This document shows positions 1 through 7,459 of a stretch of 64,000 nt of DNA, in pieces; within the stretch, counting starts at the first letter, position 1, and the number at the start of each line of letters is the position of its first letter. Source of the stretch: Paracoccus pantotrophus (lineage in GTDB: Bacteria > Pseudomonadota > Alphaproteobacteria > Rhodobacterales > Rhodobacteraceae); the NCBI RefSeq assembly GCF_008824185.1, contig NZ_CP044426.1, forward strand, positions 1,186,501-1,250,500, in the 5' to 3' direction. The notes under the pieces were generated by a model that saw nothing but the letters and a program-made list of their open reading frames with translations, searched no databases and was not told where the DNA came from. Position numbers and translations under genes: made by a program.

Positions 1-125
1 TTCAGCAACTTCAGTGTGCTTTTTCTGCATCACCTAGATCACAAGACTCGCAAGAGCCTAAGGGCTCCGTTGCATAAGCGAGAAGTCGCTCATAAGGCAT
101 CCTCACTTTCTTGTGAGGGAAACAA

Positions 126-510
126 ATGAATCTTCGTATTGCAACCATTTTGGCTGCTTCAGTCCTACTGGCTGGATGCCACCATTACTCGCGGGACCAA
201 TGATGTGCTCGTCGTGAACTCGACTCCCTCCGGTGCGCAGGTCAAAATGAGCGATGGTCAAACCTGCACCGGCACTCCGTGTACATTCAAAGTTCCCCGG
301 AAGTCGGAACTGAACGTTCTTTTGACCAAGGAAGGCTGCAAGCCTCAGCAGGTCCGAGTGACAAATCGTGTAGCTAGTGGGGGTGGCGCAGCGATGGCTG
401 GCAACGTCCTTGTTGGCGGGATCATCGGTGCCGGCGTAGACGCGAGCAGCGGTGCCATGCTTGAGCTTATTCCCAACCCCGTTGAAGTTCAGCTCGAATG
501 CCGCAGATGA
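126..510 (+). pseudogene. Frameshifted lipoprotein gene with PEGA-like domain
   Basis: An ATG at 126 preceded by a GAGGG ribosome site opens an 18-residue lipoprotein signal ending in LLAGC, but this frame stops 8 codons later. The mature part, starting TITRGTNDVLVVNS at 181, is in another frame and runs to the stop at 508-510. Related Rhodobacteraceae lipoproteins read CATITRG at this point, so two bases appear to be missing around 180 (or one is extra). The mature domain has a PEGA-like beta pattern with a TPSGAQV start and a TCTGTPC cysteine pair, then a glycine/alanine-rich stretch. The function of the family is unknown to me. Either the gene is dead or the base call is wrong. Confidence 0.6.
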
Positions 511-539
511 GCTAAACTCACGCAAGTGTTAGTCTGAGG

Positions 540-567
540 TAGTGTCCACCATCCGTAGTGGACACTA
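540..567. terminator. Perfect 10-bp inverted repeat between lipoprotein and resolvase
   Basis: TAGTGTCCAC (540-549) and GTGGACACTA (558-567) form a perfect stem with an 8-base loop. It lies between the ends of the rightward lipoprotein gene and the leftward resolvase gene, so it may serve as a terminator for either, although no T-run follows. It could also be a recombination-related site. Confidence 0.35.
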
Positions 568-849
568 TCGGTTACTGTCTGAGCACGGCACAGTAGTCGG
601 ACCGGGCGGATGCTTTTAGAGAGCCTGAAGCATCTCCCCGGAGCCTCTGCGGCCCTTCTAGGCGGCAACCTTCCCCAATGCCCGATAGACGGACCTCTCC
701 GATACCCCAAGTCGCTGGGCGATAGCTGACTTTGTGAGACCCTCAGAGGCAAGCTGTCGGATGGCCTGGGCCTGCCGCATCGCCGTTGACCTGCCCCGGG
801 ATTTTTCCTCCAGATGCGATTAGAGTCCGGCCCAACTTGAGGACGGACA

Positions 850-1116
850 ATGAAGCGAACGAGATTCACGGACGAACAGATCATCGGCATCCTGGCAGAG
901 CATGAGGCAGGCGCGAAGTGCGCTGACCTGTGCCGCAAGCACGGCATGTCGGAAGGCACCTTCTACAACTGGAAGGCCAAGTTCGGCGGCATGACGGTGT
1001 CGGAGGCGAAGCGGCTGAAGGGGCTCGAGGATGAGAACGCCAAGCTGAAGAAGCTGCTGGCCGAGCAGATGCTGGATCTGGCGGCGATGAAGGACCTGGT
1101 TGCAAAAAAGTGGTAG
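850..1116 (+). CDS. IS3-family transposase OrfA
   Basis: This 88-residue protein is the DNA-binding subunit of an IS3-family transposase. The first 50 residues form a helix-turn-helix (the ADLCRKHGMSEGTFYNWKAKFGG region) and the rest a leucine-zipper-like helix (ENAKLKKLLAEQMLDLAAMK) used for multimerisation. OrfA normally binds the inverted repeats and, when fused to OrfB by ribosomal frameshifting, forms the active transposase OrfAB. Its stop codon at 1114-1116 overlaps the start of orfB, and the slippery heptamer lies just before the stop. Nothing in it looks broken. Confidence 0.93.
   Translation: MKRTRFTDEQIIGILAEHEAGAKCADLCRKHGMSEGTFYNWKAKFGGMTVSEAKRLKGLEDENAKLKKLLAEQMLDLAAMKDLVAKKW
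1104..1110 (+). other. Programmed -1 frameshift site A AAA AAG
   Basis: In the orfA frame the codons are GCA AAA AAG TGG TAG, so the heptamer A AAA AAG lies two codons before the stop. OrfB is in the -1 frame relative to OrfA and overlaps here. A_AAA_AAG is the best-known bacterial -1 slippery sequence and is used by IS3-family elements to make the OrfAB fusion. Confidence 0.8.
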
Positions 1117-2039
1117 GGCCCGCCGTGAAGCGTGAAGCCGTTGCGTATCTTCGGGCCGAGCATGGCCTCTCGGAACGGCGGGCCTGTCACATCGTCGGCG
1201 CGGATCGAATGATGATCCGCTATCGATCCCGACGCGCGCCGGATACGGCGTTACGCGGTCGGTTGCGGGACTTGGCCAACGAGCGCCGGCGGTTCGGTTA
1301 CCGGCGCTTGTTCGTATTGCTGCGCCGCGAGGGCGAGCCCTCGGGGATCAATCGGATCTATCGGCTCTACCGCGAAGAAGGGCTGACGGTGCGCAAGCGG
1401 AAGGCACGGCGCAAGGCGGTCGGAACACGGGCCCCTATCCTGGTCGAGGCGCGGCCCAATGCACGCTGGTCGCTGGATTTCGTCCATGACCAGTTCGATT
1501 GCGGGCGAAGATTCCGGGTGCTGAACATCGTCGATGACGTGACCCGGGAATGTTTGGCGGCGATCCCGGACACCTCAATCTCGGGGCGGCGCGTGGCGCG
1601 AGAACTGGCCGCCCTGATCGAACGCCGCGGAAAGCCCGGGATGATCGTCTCTGACAACGGCACCGAACTGACCAGTAACGCGATCTTAACCTTTGCCGCC
1701 GATCGCGACATTGAGTGGCATTACATCGCCCCGGGCAAGCCGATGCAGAACGGATTTGTGGAAAGTTTCAACGGGCGGATGCGGGACGAGCTGCTCAACG
1801 AGACCATGTTCCGCAACCTGGCCCATGCCCGTATCGTGATCGCCGCCTGGGCTGCCGACTACAACACCGAACGCCCGCACTCGGCCTTGGACTACCAGGC
1901 CCCGGCTGACTACGCGCGGACCCTGACCGCCGCAATCGCCCGCCCCGCTGCGCGAGATGAAAGCTCCGCGCGTCGGGCGATTGCTCAACCTGCGCCAATT
2001 GGCGTAAACACTAACCGGGCTCCGGTCGCGGCTGGATGA
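1110..2039 (+). CDS. IS3-family transposase OrfB (DDE integrase domain)
   Basis: This 309-residue protein holds the catalytic core that cuts and joins the IS ends. An N-terminal HTH_21-type segment (around RRFGYRRLFVLLRREG) is followed by an rve integrase core. The acidic triad is visible as D in WSLDFVHD, D in IVSDNGTE and E in NGFVESFNGR. The GTG at 1110 is only a nominal start, because the working product is the OrfAB fusion made by frameshifting at 1104-1110. The frame is intact to its stop near the right inverted repeat, so the element may still be active. Confidence 0.93.
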   Translation: MVGPAVKREAVAYLRAEHGLSERRACHIVGADRMMIRYRSRRAPDTALRGRLRDLANERRRFGYRRLFVLLRREGEPSGINRIYRLYREEGLTVRKRKARRKAVGTRAPILVEARPNARWSLDFVHDQFDCGRRFRVLNIVDDVTRECLAAIPDTSISGRRVARELAALIERRGKPGMIVSDNGTELTSNAILTFAADRDIEWHYIAPGKPMQNGFVESFNGRMRDELLNETMFRNLAHARIVIAAWAADYNTERPHSALDYQAPADYARTLTAAIARPAARDESSARRAIAQPAPIGVNTNRAPVAAG

Positions 2040-2493
2040 AAGTTCAGGGGCAGGTCACCGTTGGTATCCGGCCCTTGTACCGTCCCTCTGCCTTCGCCTT
2101 GGCGATCCCTTCCCGCTGGCGCTCCAACATCATGGCCCGCTCGAACTCTGCGATTGATCCCATGATGTGCAGCAGCAGCTTCCCTGTAGCGGTGCTTGTA
2201 TCAATGGCAGGGTCTAGGATGCGGAGAGCGACGCCCTTAGCTGTCAGGGTTGCCACAAGCTCCCCAAGGTGGGCGACGTTCCTTGCCAGCCGGTCGAGCT
2301 TGGTGACGACTAAGGTATCTCCTTCCCTCAGGTAATCCAAACAGGCCCTAAGCTGGGGCCGATCCCCGACCGAGCTAACCTGTTCCTGAAAGACCTTGGT
2401 GCATCCCTCACGGCTCAGCGTCTCAAGCTGGGCCTCAAAGCCTGCAACCTGTTCAGTGGTGCTTGTTCGCGCATAGCCAACGATGGCGCTCAT

Positions 2494-2870
2494 TGTGTCA
2501 TCCTCTCTGCCAATAGACTCTAGGACCTTGTGCTATGGATACTGCCAAAAATCAGCAGCCATCCATATGGCAGCCAATTCAGCACGGTCCTGTCAGTGAC
2601 ACTGAGGCAAGCCCATTGGCAGACCCTTGAGTGACCGGAGACGATCTCAAGGTCTCTTCTCTCCGCGAACTCCAAGGTAGGGACTATGGTGCGACGCTAG
2701 GCTAGGTAAGCTGGGGCGGGGCTTCCCCATAGTACTCGATAGGGGTCCCAAAGGGGGGTGAGGGGTTTCGCTGATCGACTTCAAAAAGCGGGGTCATTAT
2801 TGCTCTTGTTATTTTTTCGTTGAGCTTTCCGGTGTTCAAACTAAAGGATCGCTGTACGAGCCCTCAGAGG
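2494..2870. other. Non-coding stretch upstream of the resolvase
   Basis: About 375 bp separate the resolvase start from the next IS. I see no convincing gene here. The resolvase-proximal part contains the inverted repeat listed at 2534-2567; the distal part is a mix of G-runs and an AT-rich patch (about 2795-2845). It ends in the left copy of the 9-bp duplication CCTCAGAGG (2862-2870) made by the IS903-type element. Confidence 0.5.
2534..2567. promoter_or_regulatory. Candidate resolvase recombination subsite (res)
   Basis: TATGGAT (2534-2540) and ATCCATA (2561-2567) are 7-bp inverted arms spanning 34 bp, directly upstream of the leftward resolvase start. Serine resolvases bind subsites of about 28-34 bp with inverted arms in just this position. 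Only one subsite is proposed; the accessory sites were not resolved by eye. Confidence 0.35.
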
Positions 2871-3924
2871 GGCGTTGTTGCAGAAGTCGCGCTCGATCAG
2901 GATTCCCGCGGCGAATCCATGTGGTTAGGCTTCTGGCATGACTAAGCCTGCCCCTGTCCGCTACCGGACGACGAACTGGAAGTCCTACAATGATGCGCTG
3001 AAGCAGCGCGGATCTCTGCTGATCTGGCTGGACAAGGACATGACGTGGCTCGCGCCGAAGGTCGGTCGCAATGGTCGTCCTTCGGTTTTCAGCGATGCCG
3101 CGATCCAATTCTGCCTGATGGTGAAAGTTCTGTTCGGGCTACCGCTGCGGCAAACGACCGGGATGGTGACGAGCATTCTGTCGATGGCCGGCCTCGATTG
3201 GCCAGTGCCTGACTTCTCAACCCTGAGCCGCAGGCAGAAACGTATCACGGTGCAGGTATCGACCCGCCGTGCGCCCGGCCCCCTGAACCTGCTGGTGGAC
3301 AGCACGGGGATCAAGTTTCTCGGCGATGGAGAATGGCTTGCGCGCAAGCATGGCGCGCAGCGCCGACGCCAATATCGCAAGGTGCATCTGGCGATGGACA
3401 CGGCCACCGGCGACATCCGTGCTGTAGAGTTCACCTCAAGCGACAAAGGTGACAGCCCCATTCTGCCTCATTTGCTGGACCAGATCCCGCCCGATGAACA
3501 GATCGACACCGTGACCGGCGATGGCGCCTATGACACTCGGCGTTGCCACGCTGCAATCCTGGAACGCGGTGGCGCAGCGGTCATACCCATCCGCAGGAAT
3601 GGGCGACAATGGCGCGAGGACTGCCCCGCCGCCAAAGCTCGCAACGAAATCCTCAAGGCCACACAGCGCCTGGGAAGGGCAGCCTGGAAACGCTGGTCCG
3701 GATATCACGCCCGAAGCCGGATCGAGGCGAAGATGAGGTGCCTGAAAGCCTTCGGGGAACGCATCGCCTCACGCGATCCGGACCGACAGACAGCCGAAGT
3801 CCAGATCCGCGTTGCACTCATGAACCGCTTCAATGCACTCGGCACCGCCGAGATCGAACGCGTGGTATGAGCCCAAAGGGGGAAGGGGGGCGTCCGGCAA
3901 CTGCCTGACTTCTGCAACAACGCC
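2871..3924 (+). mobile_element. IS5-family element, IS903 group, with 9-bp target duplication
   Basis: The element begins GGCGTTGTTGCAGAAGTC at 2871 and ends with the inverted copy of this repeat at 3924, giving 1054 bp. It is flanked by a perfect 9-bp direct repeat CCTCAGAGG at 2862-2870 and 3925-3933, the duplication length of IS903. One intact transposase gene fills it. A degenerate relative lies at 28571-29628. Confidence 0.93.
2938..3870 (+). CDS. IS903-group (IS5 family) transposase
   Basis: This 310-residue DDE transposase catalyses movement of the surrounding element. The opening YRTTNWKSYNDALKQRGS and the RGSLLIWLDKD motif are characteristic of IS903-like proteins (DUF4372/DDE_Tnp_1 type fold). 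Catalytic acidic residues are likely the D of LLVDSTGIK, the D of VTGDGAYDTR and the E of the YHARSRIEAKMRCLK helix. The length equals the usual 305-310 residues, and the frame is complete from the ATG at 2938 to a stop just inside the right terminal repeat. The gene looks functional. Confidence 0.92.
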   Translation: MTKPAPVRYRTTNWKSYNDALKQRGSLLIWLDKDMTWLAPKVGRNGRPSVFSDAAIQFCLMVKVLFGLPLRQTTGMVTSILSMAGLDWPVPDFSTLSRRQKRITVQVSTRRAPGPLNLLVDSTGIKFLGDGEWLARKHGAQRRRQYRKVHLAMDTATGDIRAVEFTSSDKGDSPILPHLLDQIPPDEQIDTVTGDGAYDTRRCHAAILERGGAAVIPIRRNGRQWREDCPAAKARNEILKATQRLGRAAWKRWSGYHARSRIEAKMRCLKAFGERIASRDPDRQTAEVQIRVALMNRFNALGTAEIERVV

Positions 3925-4197
3925 CCTCAGAGGCACCGTTCATGCTTGGCAGCTGCTCAGTATAGAGTTGGCGTTCAGGCGTGGAGACAGGCGCCTCAAC
4001 GGGTCACGTATCCCTTTGCCACGATCCACGGCTCTTCGGGCAACACATGCCCCACCGTGCTGCCGCATCGAGTGCTGTGCATGTGTGTGATTCCGGCAAC
4101 AAACTGATTGAAAATTCACGGTGCCGTGAACAAACACTCATTTGTATGTAGAAGTGCGCAGGCGACATTTCGCCTAGTCTAACGATAGGTTTGAACA

Positions 4198-4737
4198 ATG
4201 AAGTATCTTGTATGCGCCATGACTGCAGTGGCCCTTCTTAGTGCGTGTGGCGGCGGAGGTGGCGGCAGCGGTGGTACGCCTACGTCGTGGAGCGGCCTAG
4301 AACGACAGGGCATGGGCCTGCTAGAAGATTGGGAAAACGCTCCTTATACTACGGTTTCCCAGATGCCTCAGACAGGGACAGCCACTTACCGTGGCGTTGC
4401 CATGTATGGGGAGGGCGAAGTTCTTTCCTCCGCCGAAATGCAAGCAAATTTTGCGAATGACTCCATCTCAGGGCGTCTTCACAACTTCCAAGCACAGAAC
4501 GGCACCCCAATTTCAGGTGAGGTTGCGATCCGAAACGGTGTGATCACAGGGGCTGAATATTCAGCAACTCTTGCAGGACAGCTAAGTGCTGCAGGGGAAC
4601 GAGCTTCTGTTTCCGGCACGGCTTACGGTGACTTCTCTGGACGTCAAGCGGAAATAGTCGATGGGTCGATCTCCGCGCAAGTAGAGACATCTTATGGCAC
4701 TGAGTATGTATCGGGCGAGATGATACTTAAGCGCTAG
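4198..4737 (+). CDS. Surface-type lipoprotein with TbpB-like beta-barrel domain
   Basis: This 179-residue lipoprotein has a signal peptide (residues 1-16) and a clear lipobox LLSAC with the acylated cysteine at 17, followed at once by a run of glycines (GGGGGGSGG), a flexible tether typical of surface-exposed lipoproteins. The mature part (from about residue 45) shows the alternating short strands of TbpB/factor-H-binding-type barrels: GTATYRGVAMYGEGE, then NFANDSISGRLHNF, and near the end VSGTAYGDFSGRQAE. It is directly upstream of a Slam-like barrel gene, and Slam proteins move such lipoproteins to the surface. Ligand unknown. Codon use is clearly poorer in GC than the core genes, suggesting transfer. 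Lipoprotein status is near certain; the TbpB-like fold is inferred from pattern only. Confidence 0.75.
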   Translation: MKYLVCAMTAVALLSACGGGGGGSGGTPTSWSGLERQGMGLLEDWENAPYTTVSQMPQTGTATYRGVAMYGEGEVLSSAEMQANFANDSISGRLHNFQAQNGTPISGEVAIRNGVITGAEYSATLAGQLSAAGERASVSGTAYGDFSGRQAEIVDGSISAQVETSYGTEYVSGEMILKR

Positions 4738-4757
4738 AAGAACAACCAACTATAATG

Positions 4758-4779
4758 ACCGGCGCCTCGTTGCGCCGGT
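4758..4779 (+). terminator. Hairpin between the lipoprotein and the Slam-like gene
   Basis: ACCGGCGC (4758-4765) pairs perfectly with GCGCCGGT (4772-4779) around a 6-base loop, 20 bp after the lipoprotein stop and 23 bp before the ATG at 4803. There is no clean T-run, so it may be a partial terminator or a 3'-end stabiliser that makes more lipoprotein than transporter from one transcript. Confidence 0.4.
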
Positions 4780-4802
4780 TACTTGATTCAGGCGCTTGCT
4801 CA

Positions 4803-5849
4803 ATGAAAATAATCCACGTCTGGTTTTTGCGGCTCGCAATGATCTTCGTTACCTGTCCTCTGCCTGAGGCGCACGCATGGACCCGTGATCAATTCACAAT
4901 AGCCCCAACCCTAATGAAGTTGAGGATGCTAGGCGAAGAAATTCATGAGCCACAGGTCTGGCAGCTTGCGGGCCGCCTTGCTTATCAGGAGGGATTCGGC
5001 AGTTCAGGGTTTCAGAAGCGAGCATCGAACTGGTCATTACAGCCAATCATAAATTACGACACAAACGTCAACAATGGCTTCTCCAACGATGCTATCAATA
5101 TTGGCGGCTTGGACTTCCTTGTTGACGAGCAGTTCCGACGCGAACAAGCTCCGGTCGTTGGTGCATCACTGAGTGGAAGCCATGTATGGGGATTGTCAAG
5201 AAAGTTATCCTTCAATGTGGACCATACTGCACGGTATGTTCACGCATGGAATGGCAACTATGATAAGTGGTCAGTGGCAGTCCAGCCTTGCGTCGCTTAC
5301 TTTATCGCCTCAGCATCTCGGGCTTATGCCTGTGGAGCGACCGAGCGAGCGGTGACTGAACTAACGGAAAGAAAGGAGAAATCAATTTCTCTAGGAGCGT
5401 CGACAGCATATACCATAGGAACTTACTTCCAAAGCAGTCAGATTACGATGAAGCGATCCACTATCAGCAGTGGAGTAGACTATGTACAGGACTCCATCAC
5501 TTACCAGCACGAAACCCTCCTCGGCGATGGAACGCTAGTAGGCGTGAAGGTAAAGCTCTCAGAAGCAGTAGATAATGTTTTTGTGAGCCGTGAGTTCTTT
5601 CACCTCACTGCTGCAAAGATAGTAGCTGGGCGCCGCCTTGAAGCGGGATACATACAAGAAAATAGACGCGGGGGAATGTTCCTCAATGAGGCGCGGAAAG
5701 AAAAACTGCGCGGCATTATTGTCTCTGCAAGAATCTCGAACAGCCTTAGCATGCGAGTCGGAAGATTTCATAACGAAGCATCTAACTCTTTCAATAATGA
5801 TCAGTTTACGGTCTTTGACATAAATATCAACCTTTTGAAATTACGTTAA
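4803..5849 (+). CDS. Slam-like outer-membrane beta-barrel (surface lipoprotein assembly modifier)
   Basis: This 348-residue protein has a cleavable signal (residues 1 to about 25, ending AHA) and then a long array of alternating beta strands ending in a hydrophobic C-terminal strand (FDININLLKLR). The segment with NYDTNVNNGFSND and IGGLDFLVDEQ matches the opening of the C-terminal barrel (DUF560) of Slam proteins, which export surface lipoproteins across the outer membrane. Classical Slams carry an N-terminal TPR domain; here only about 50 residues precede the barrel, so this is a barrel-only or minimal form. I chose the ATG at 4803 because it starts the signal peptide and lies after the hairpin. 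The gene follows the TbpB-like lipoprotein in the same direction. The barrel is quite sure; the Slam assignment is probable. Confidence 0.6.
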   Translation: MKIIHVWFLRLAMIFVTCPLPEAHAWTRDQFTIAPTLMKLRMLGEEIHEPQVWQLAGRLAYQEGFGSSGFQKRASNWSLQPIINYDTNVNNGFSNDAINIGGLDFLVDEQFRREQAPVVGASLSGSHVWGLSRKLSFNVDHTARYVHAWNGNYDKWSVAVQPCVAYFIASASRAYACGATERAVTELTERKEKSISLGASTAYTIGTYFQSSQITMKRSTISSGVDYVQDSITYQHETLLGDGTLVGVKVKLSEAVDNVFVSREFFHLTAAKIVAGRRLEAGYIQENRRGGMFLNEARKEKLRGIIVSARISNSLSMRVGRFHNEASNSFNNDQFTVFDININLLKLR

Positions 5850-5873
5850 TGTAAGCGCCACCATATCTTGCCG

Positions 5874-7238
5874 CTAACCTGTTATGACAACCTTTAGCAT
5901 TGCCTCTCGCAATCTCGCGAGGCTGAACCCCTGCCCATAGCCTTCACTCACGCCCTGAGGCTTCCACCCTCCGATTTGCTCCCGAATGTCTTTAGGCACC
6001 CCAGCGTCCCTGAGGCGATCCACAAAGGTATGGCGAAAGCTATGGAGTCCTTGCCCTTTCTTCGCCAGTTCCTTGTCCTTCATCCACTTGTTTAGAGCAG
6101 CAGATGCTGTGTTGGCGTTGAACTCTTTGTCTAAGGATTTTGGCTGAAAGACAGGGAACAGGTTTTCGCCCTCTGTGGTCATAGCCCTCTGGACCGCCCA
6201 CAAAGCCTCCCCAACTAAGGGAACCCGTCGCTCCGACTGCTTGTTCTTGAGCCTTCTATTCTGGTTGGGGCGGATTAAGATATGCGGAACATGGTCGGAC
6301 AAGAAGACGTCCTCCTTCCGTAGCCCCACAATTTCTGCCTGTCTTGCCCCGGTGTCTGATAGCAGCGAGATAGCCCAGCGCCTTTGATCATCGGTCTCCC
6401 GGCATTTTTGCTGAATAGCCCGTAGCTCGTCGGCACTATACGGTAGCCGCTTACTTGGCTGAGAAGCCTCGCCTTCCGAGACGGTGAGTCCCTCGAAGGG
6501 GTTTCCCCGTTCCAGCTTTAGCTCAAACTCCCTGATAGCTGTGTCGAGAACTGGCTTGACCTGATAGACATACTTCCGGATCGTTTCAGCAGAGACACCC
6601 CTCTCCCGTAGCTTGGCGACAAACTGGTTGGCGTGGTCTCGTCGAACATCAGTGATGATTGCATCTCCGGTGATGCCCATGAGCAGGTCCCAAGCGCGGT
6701 CAAACTGCTGCTGACCGATTTTGTTCCTTGGCCCCTTCCCTAGTTCGATGTGCTTGCCCTTGGCATCGCTGAGAGTGCGAGGGACTTGCTTTCCCATCAG
6801 CAGGTCAAGGGTAAGCCGGTTTTGGGGGCTGGGCTCCGGCTGGTACTCAAAGGGCTCGTAGGGACCGCCCGTCAGTTCATCTATCAGCCGATCAATGGTG
6901 AGAGTGTCCCGAAACCGCACCCCGTCTCCGGGCTTCACTCCGGCGGCCTCTAGACGTGCCAGCGCCGCCTTGGGGCTGACAGCTTCATCAGTGCCTCTCA
7001 GGTGATTGGCCCAAAGAGCATCCTGCCTGCGGGCGTGTTCATCTGCCCTCTTGGCGGCCTCTCTCTGGTCAACGGTCTTCAAGGAGAAGAACAGAACCGA
7101 CTGAGGCTTTCCTGAAGCGTCTCGGTGCAAGCCCTCACATCCAGCCTTCACGCGGCGGCGGAAGTACCAGACATTTCCTCTCTTCTGAATGTACTTAGCG
7201 GACAAGCGAAAGGCCCCTGAGTCGAACAGCAAGACCAC
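5874..7238 (-). CDS. Tyrosine recombinase (island integrase)
   Basis: This 454-residue site-specific recombinase integrates and excises the left island. The N-terminal part (residues 15-75, KYIQKRGNVWYFRRRV) resembles the DUF6538 domain found in such integrases, the middle is a SAM-like core-binding domain, and the C-terminal catalytic domain shows the conserved arginine in SDTGARQAEIVGL, the HSFRHTF box (His-x-x-Arg), a late histidine-equivalent GGW, and the nucleophile tyrosine in EGYGQG. The gene is transcribed leftward, and its start is 81 bp from the 3' end of tRNA-Ser(GGA), the likely attachment site. It appears intact. Confidence 0.92.
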   Translation of the reverse strand: MVLLFDSGAFRLSAKYIQKRGNVWYFRRRVKAGCEGLHRDASGKPQSVLFFSLKTVDQREAAKRADEHARRQDALWANHLRGTDEAVSPKAALARLEAAGVKPGDGVRFRDTLTIDRLIDELTGGPYEPFEYQPEPSPQNRLTLDLLMGKQVPRTLSDAKGKHIELGKGPRNKIGQQQFDRAWDLLMGITGDAIITDVRRDHANQFVAKLRERGVSAETIRKYVYQVKPVLDTAIREFELKLERGNPFEGLTVSEGEASQPSKRLPYSADELRAIQQKCRETDDQRRWAISLLSDTGARQAEIVGLRKEDVFLSDHVPHILIRPNQNRRLKNKQSERRVPLVGEALWAVQRAMTTEGENLFPVFQPKSLDKEFNANTASAALNKWMKDKELAKKGQGLHSFRHTFVDRLRDAGVPKDIREQIGGWKPQGVSEGYGQGFSLARLREAMLKVVITG

Positions 7239-7319
7239 AGTGTGTCACCTCTTGTGTCACCTTGTGGAAGCTCAGAGAACGCTTAATCATTTGATTTCAA
7301 ACAAGAAACTCAGATGATT

Positions 7320-7409
7320 TGGCGGACGGTGAGGGATTCGAACCCTCGAGACGGTTCCCCGCCTACACACTTTCCAGGCGTGCGCCTTCGACCACTCGGC
7401 CAACCGTCC
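7320..7409 (-). tRNA. tRNA-Ser (anticodon GGA)
   Basis: On the minus strand the gene starts GGACGGTTGGCCGAG and ends ACCGTCC-G-CCA, with a seven-pair acceptor stem, a long variable arm and an encoded CCA. The anticodon loop TGGAAAG gives GGA, reading UCC and UCU. The 3' end faces the integrase and is the presumed integration site of the left island, yet the tRNA is complete. Confidence 0.96.
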
Positions 7410-7459
7410 GTGGCGGTTCCTCTAGCGCGACGGACCGCGGGGCGCAAGACGCAGTTCTC

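Larger units (their letters stand above)
787..2057 (+). mobile_element. IS3-family element, IS407-like group, with 4-bp target duplication
   Basis: The ends are related inverted repeats beginning TGACCTGCCCC: directly at 787, and as the reverse complement ending at 2057. The 1271-bp element is flanked by a perfect direct repeat CCGT at 783-786 and 2058-2061, the duplication length expected for this group. It carries orfA and orfB with a slippery site between them. The insertion sits inside a resolvase gene. A close but not identical relative, inverted, begins at 63516. Confidence 0.92.
658..2493 (-). pseudogene. Serine recombinase (resolvase/invertase) split by an IS3-family element
   Basis: The 5' part (2493 down to 2058) encodes the resolvase catalytic domain: it opens MSAIVGYARTST with the nucleophile serine region, then LDRLARN and the SIAEFERAMM helix. 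The 3' part (786 down to 658) encodes the DNA-binding end SAIAQRLGVSERSVYRAL followed by a stop. Removing the IS at 787-2057 and one copy of the CCGT duplication joins the parts in frame at RIPT-AMRQ and restores a protein of about 187 residues, the usual size of Tn3-type resolvases. The insertion leaves the catalytic domain with a short foreign tail and no helix-turn-helix, so site-specific recombination is probably lost. Its original partner site is expected upstream, near 2534-2567. Confidence 0.85.
1..7319. mobile_element. Left genomic island (partial) at tRNA-Ser(GGA)
   Basis: The stretch from the left edge to the 3' end of tRNA-Ser holds an integrase 81 bp from the tRNA, two complete insertion sequences, a split resolvase, a lipoprotein and outer-membrane barrel pair, and a broken lipoprotein gene. 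Its non-IS genes are visibly poorer in GC than the core genes to the right. An integrase lying against the 3' end of an intact tRNA is the classic layout of a tRNA-integrated island. The second attachment repeat, a copy of the tRNA-Ser 3' end, was not found in the window, so the other boundary should lie left of position 1. Confidence 0.75.
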
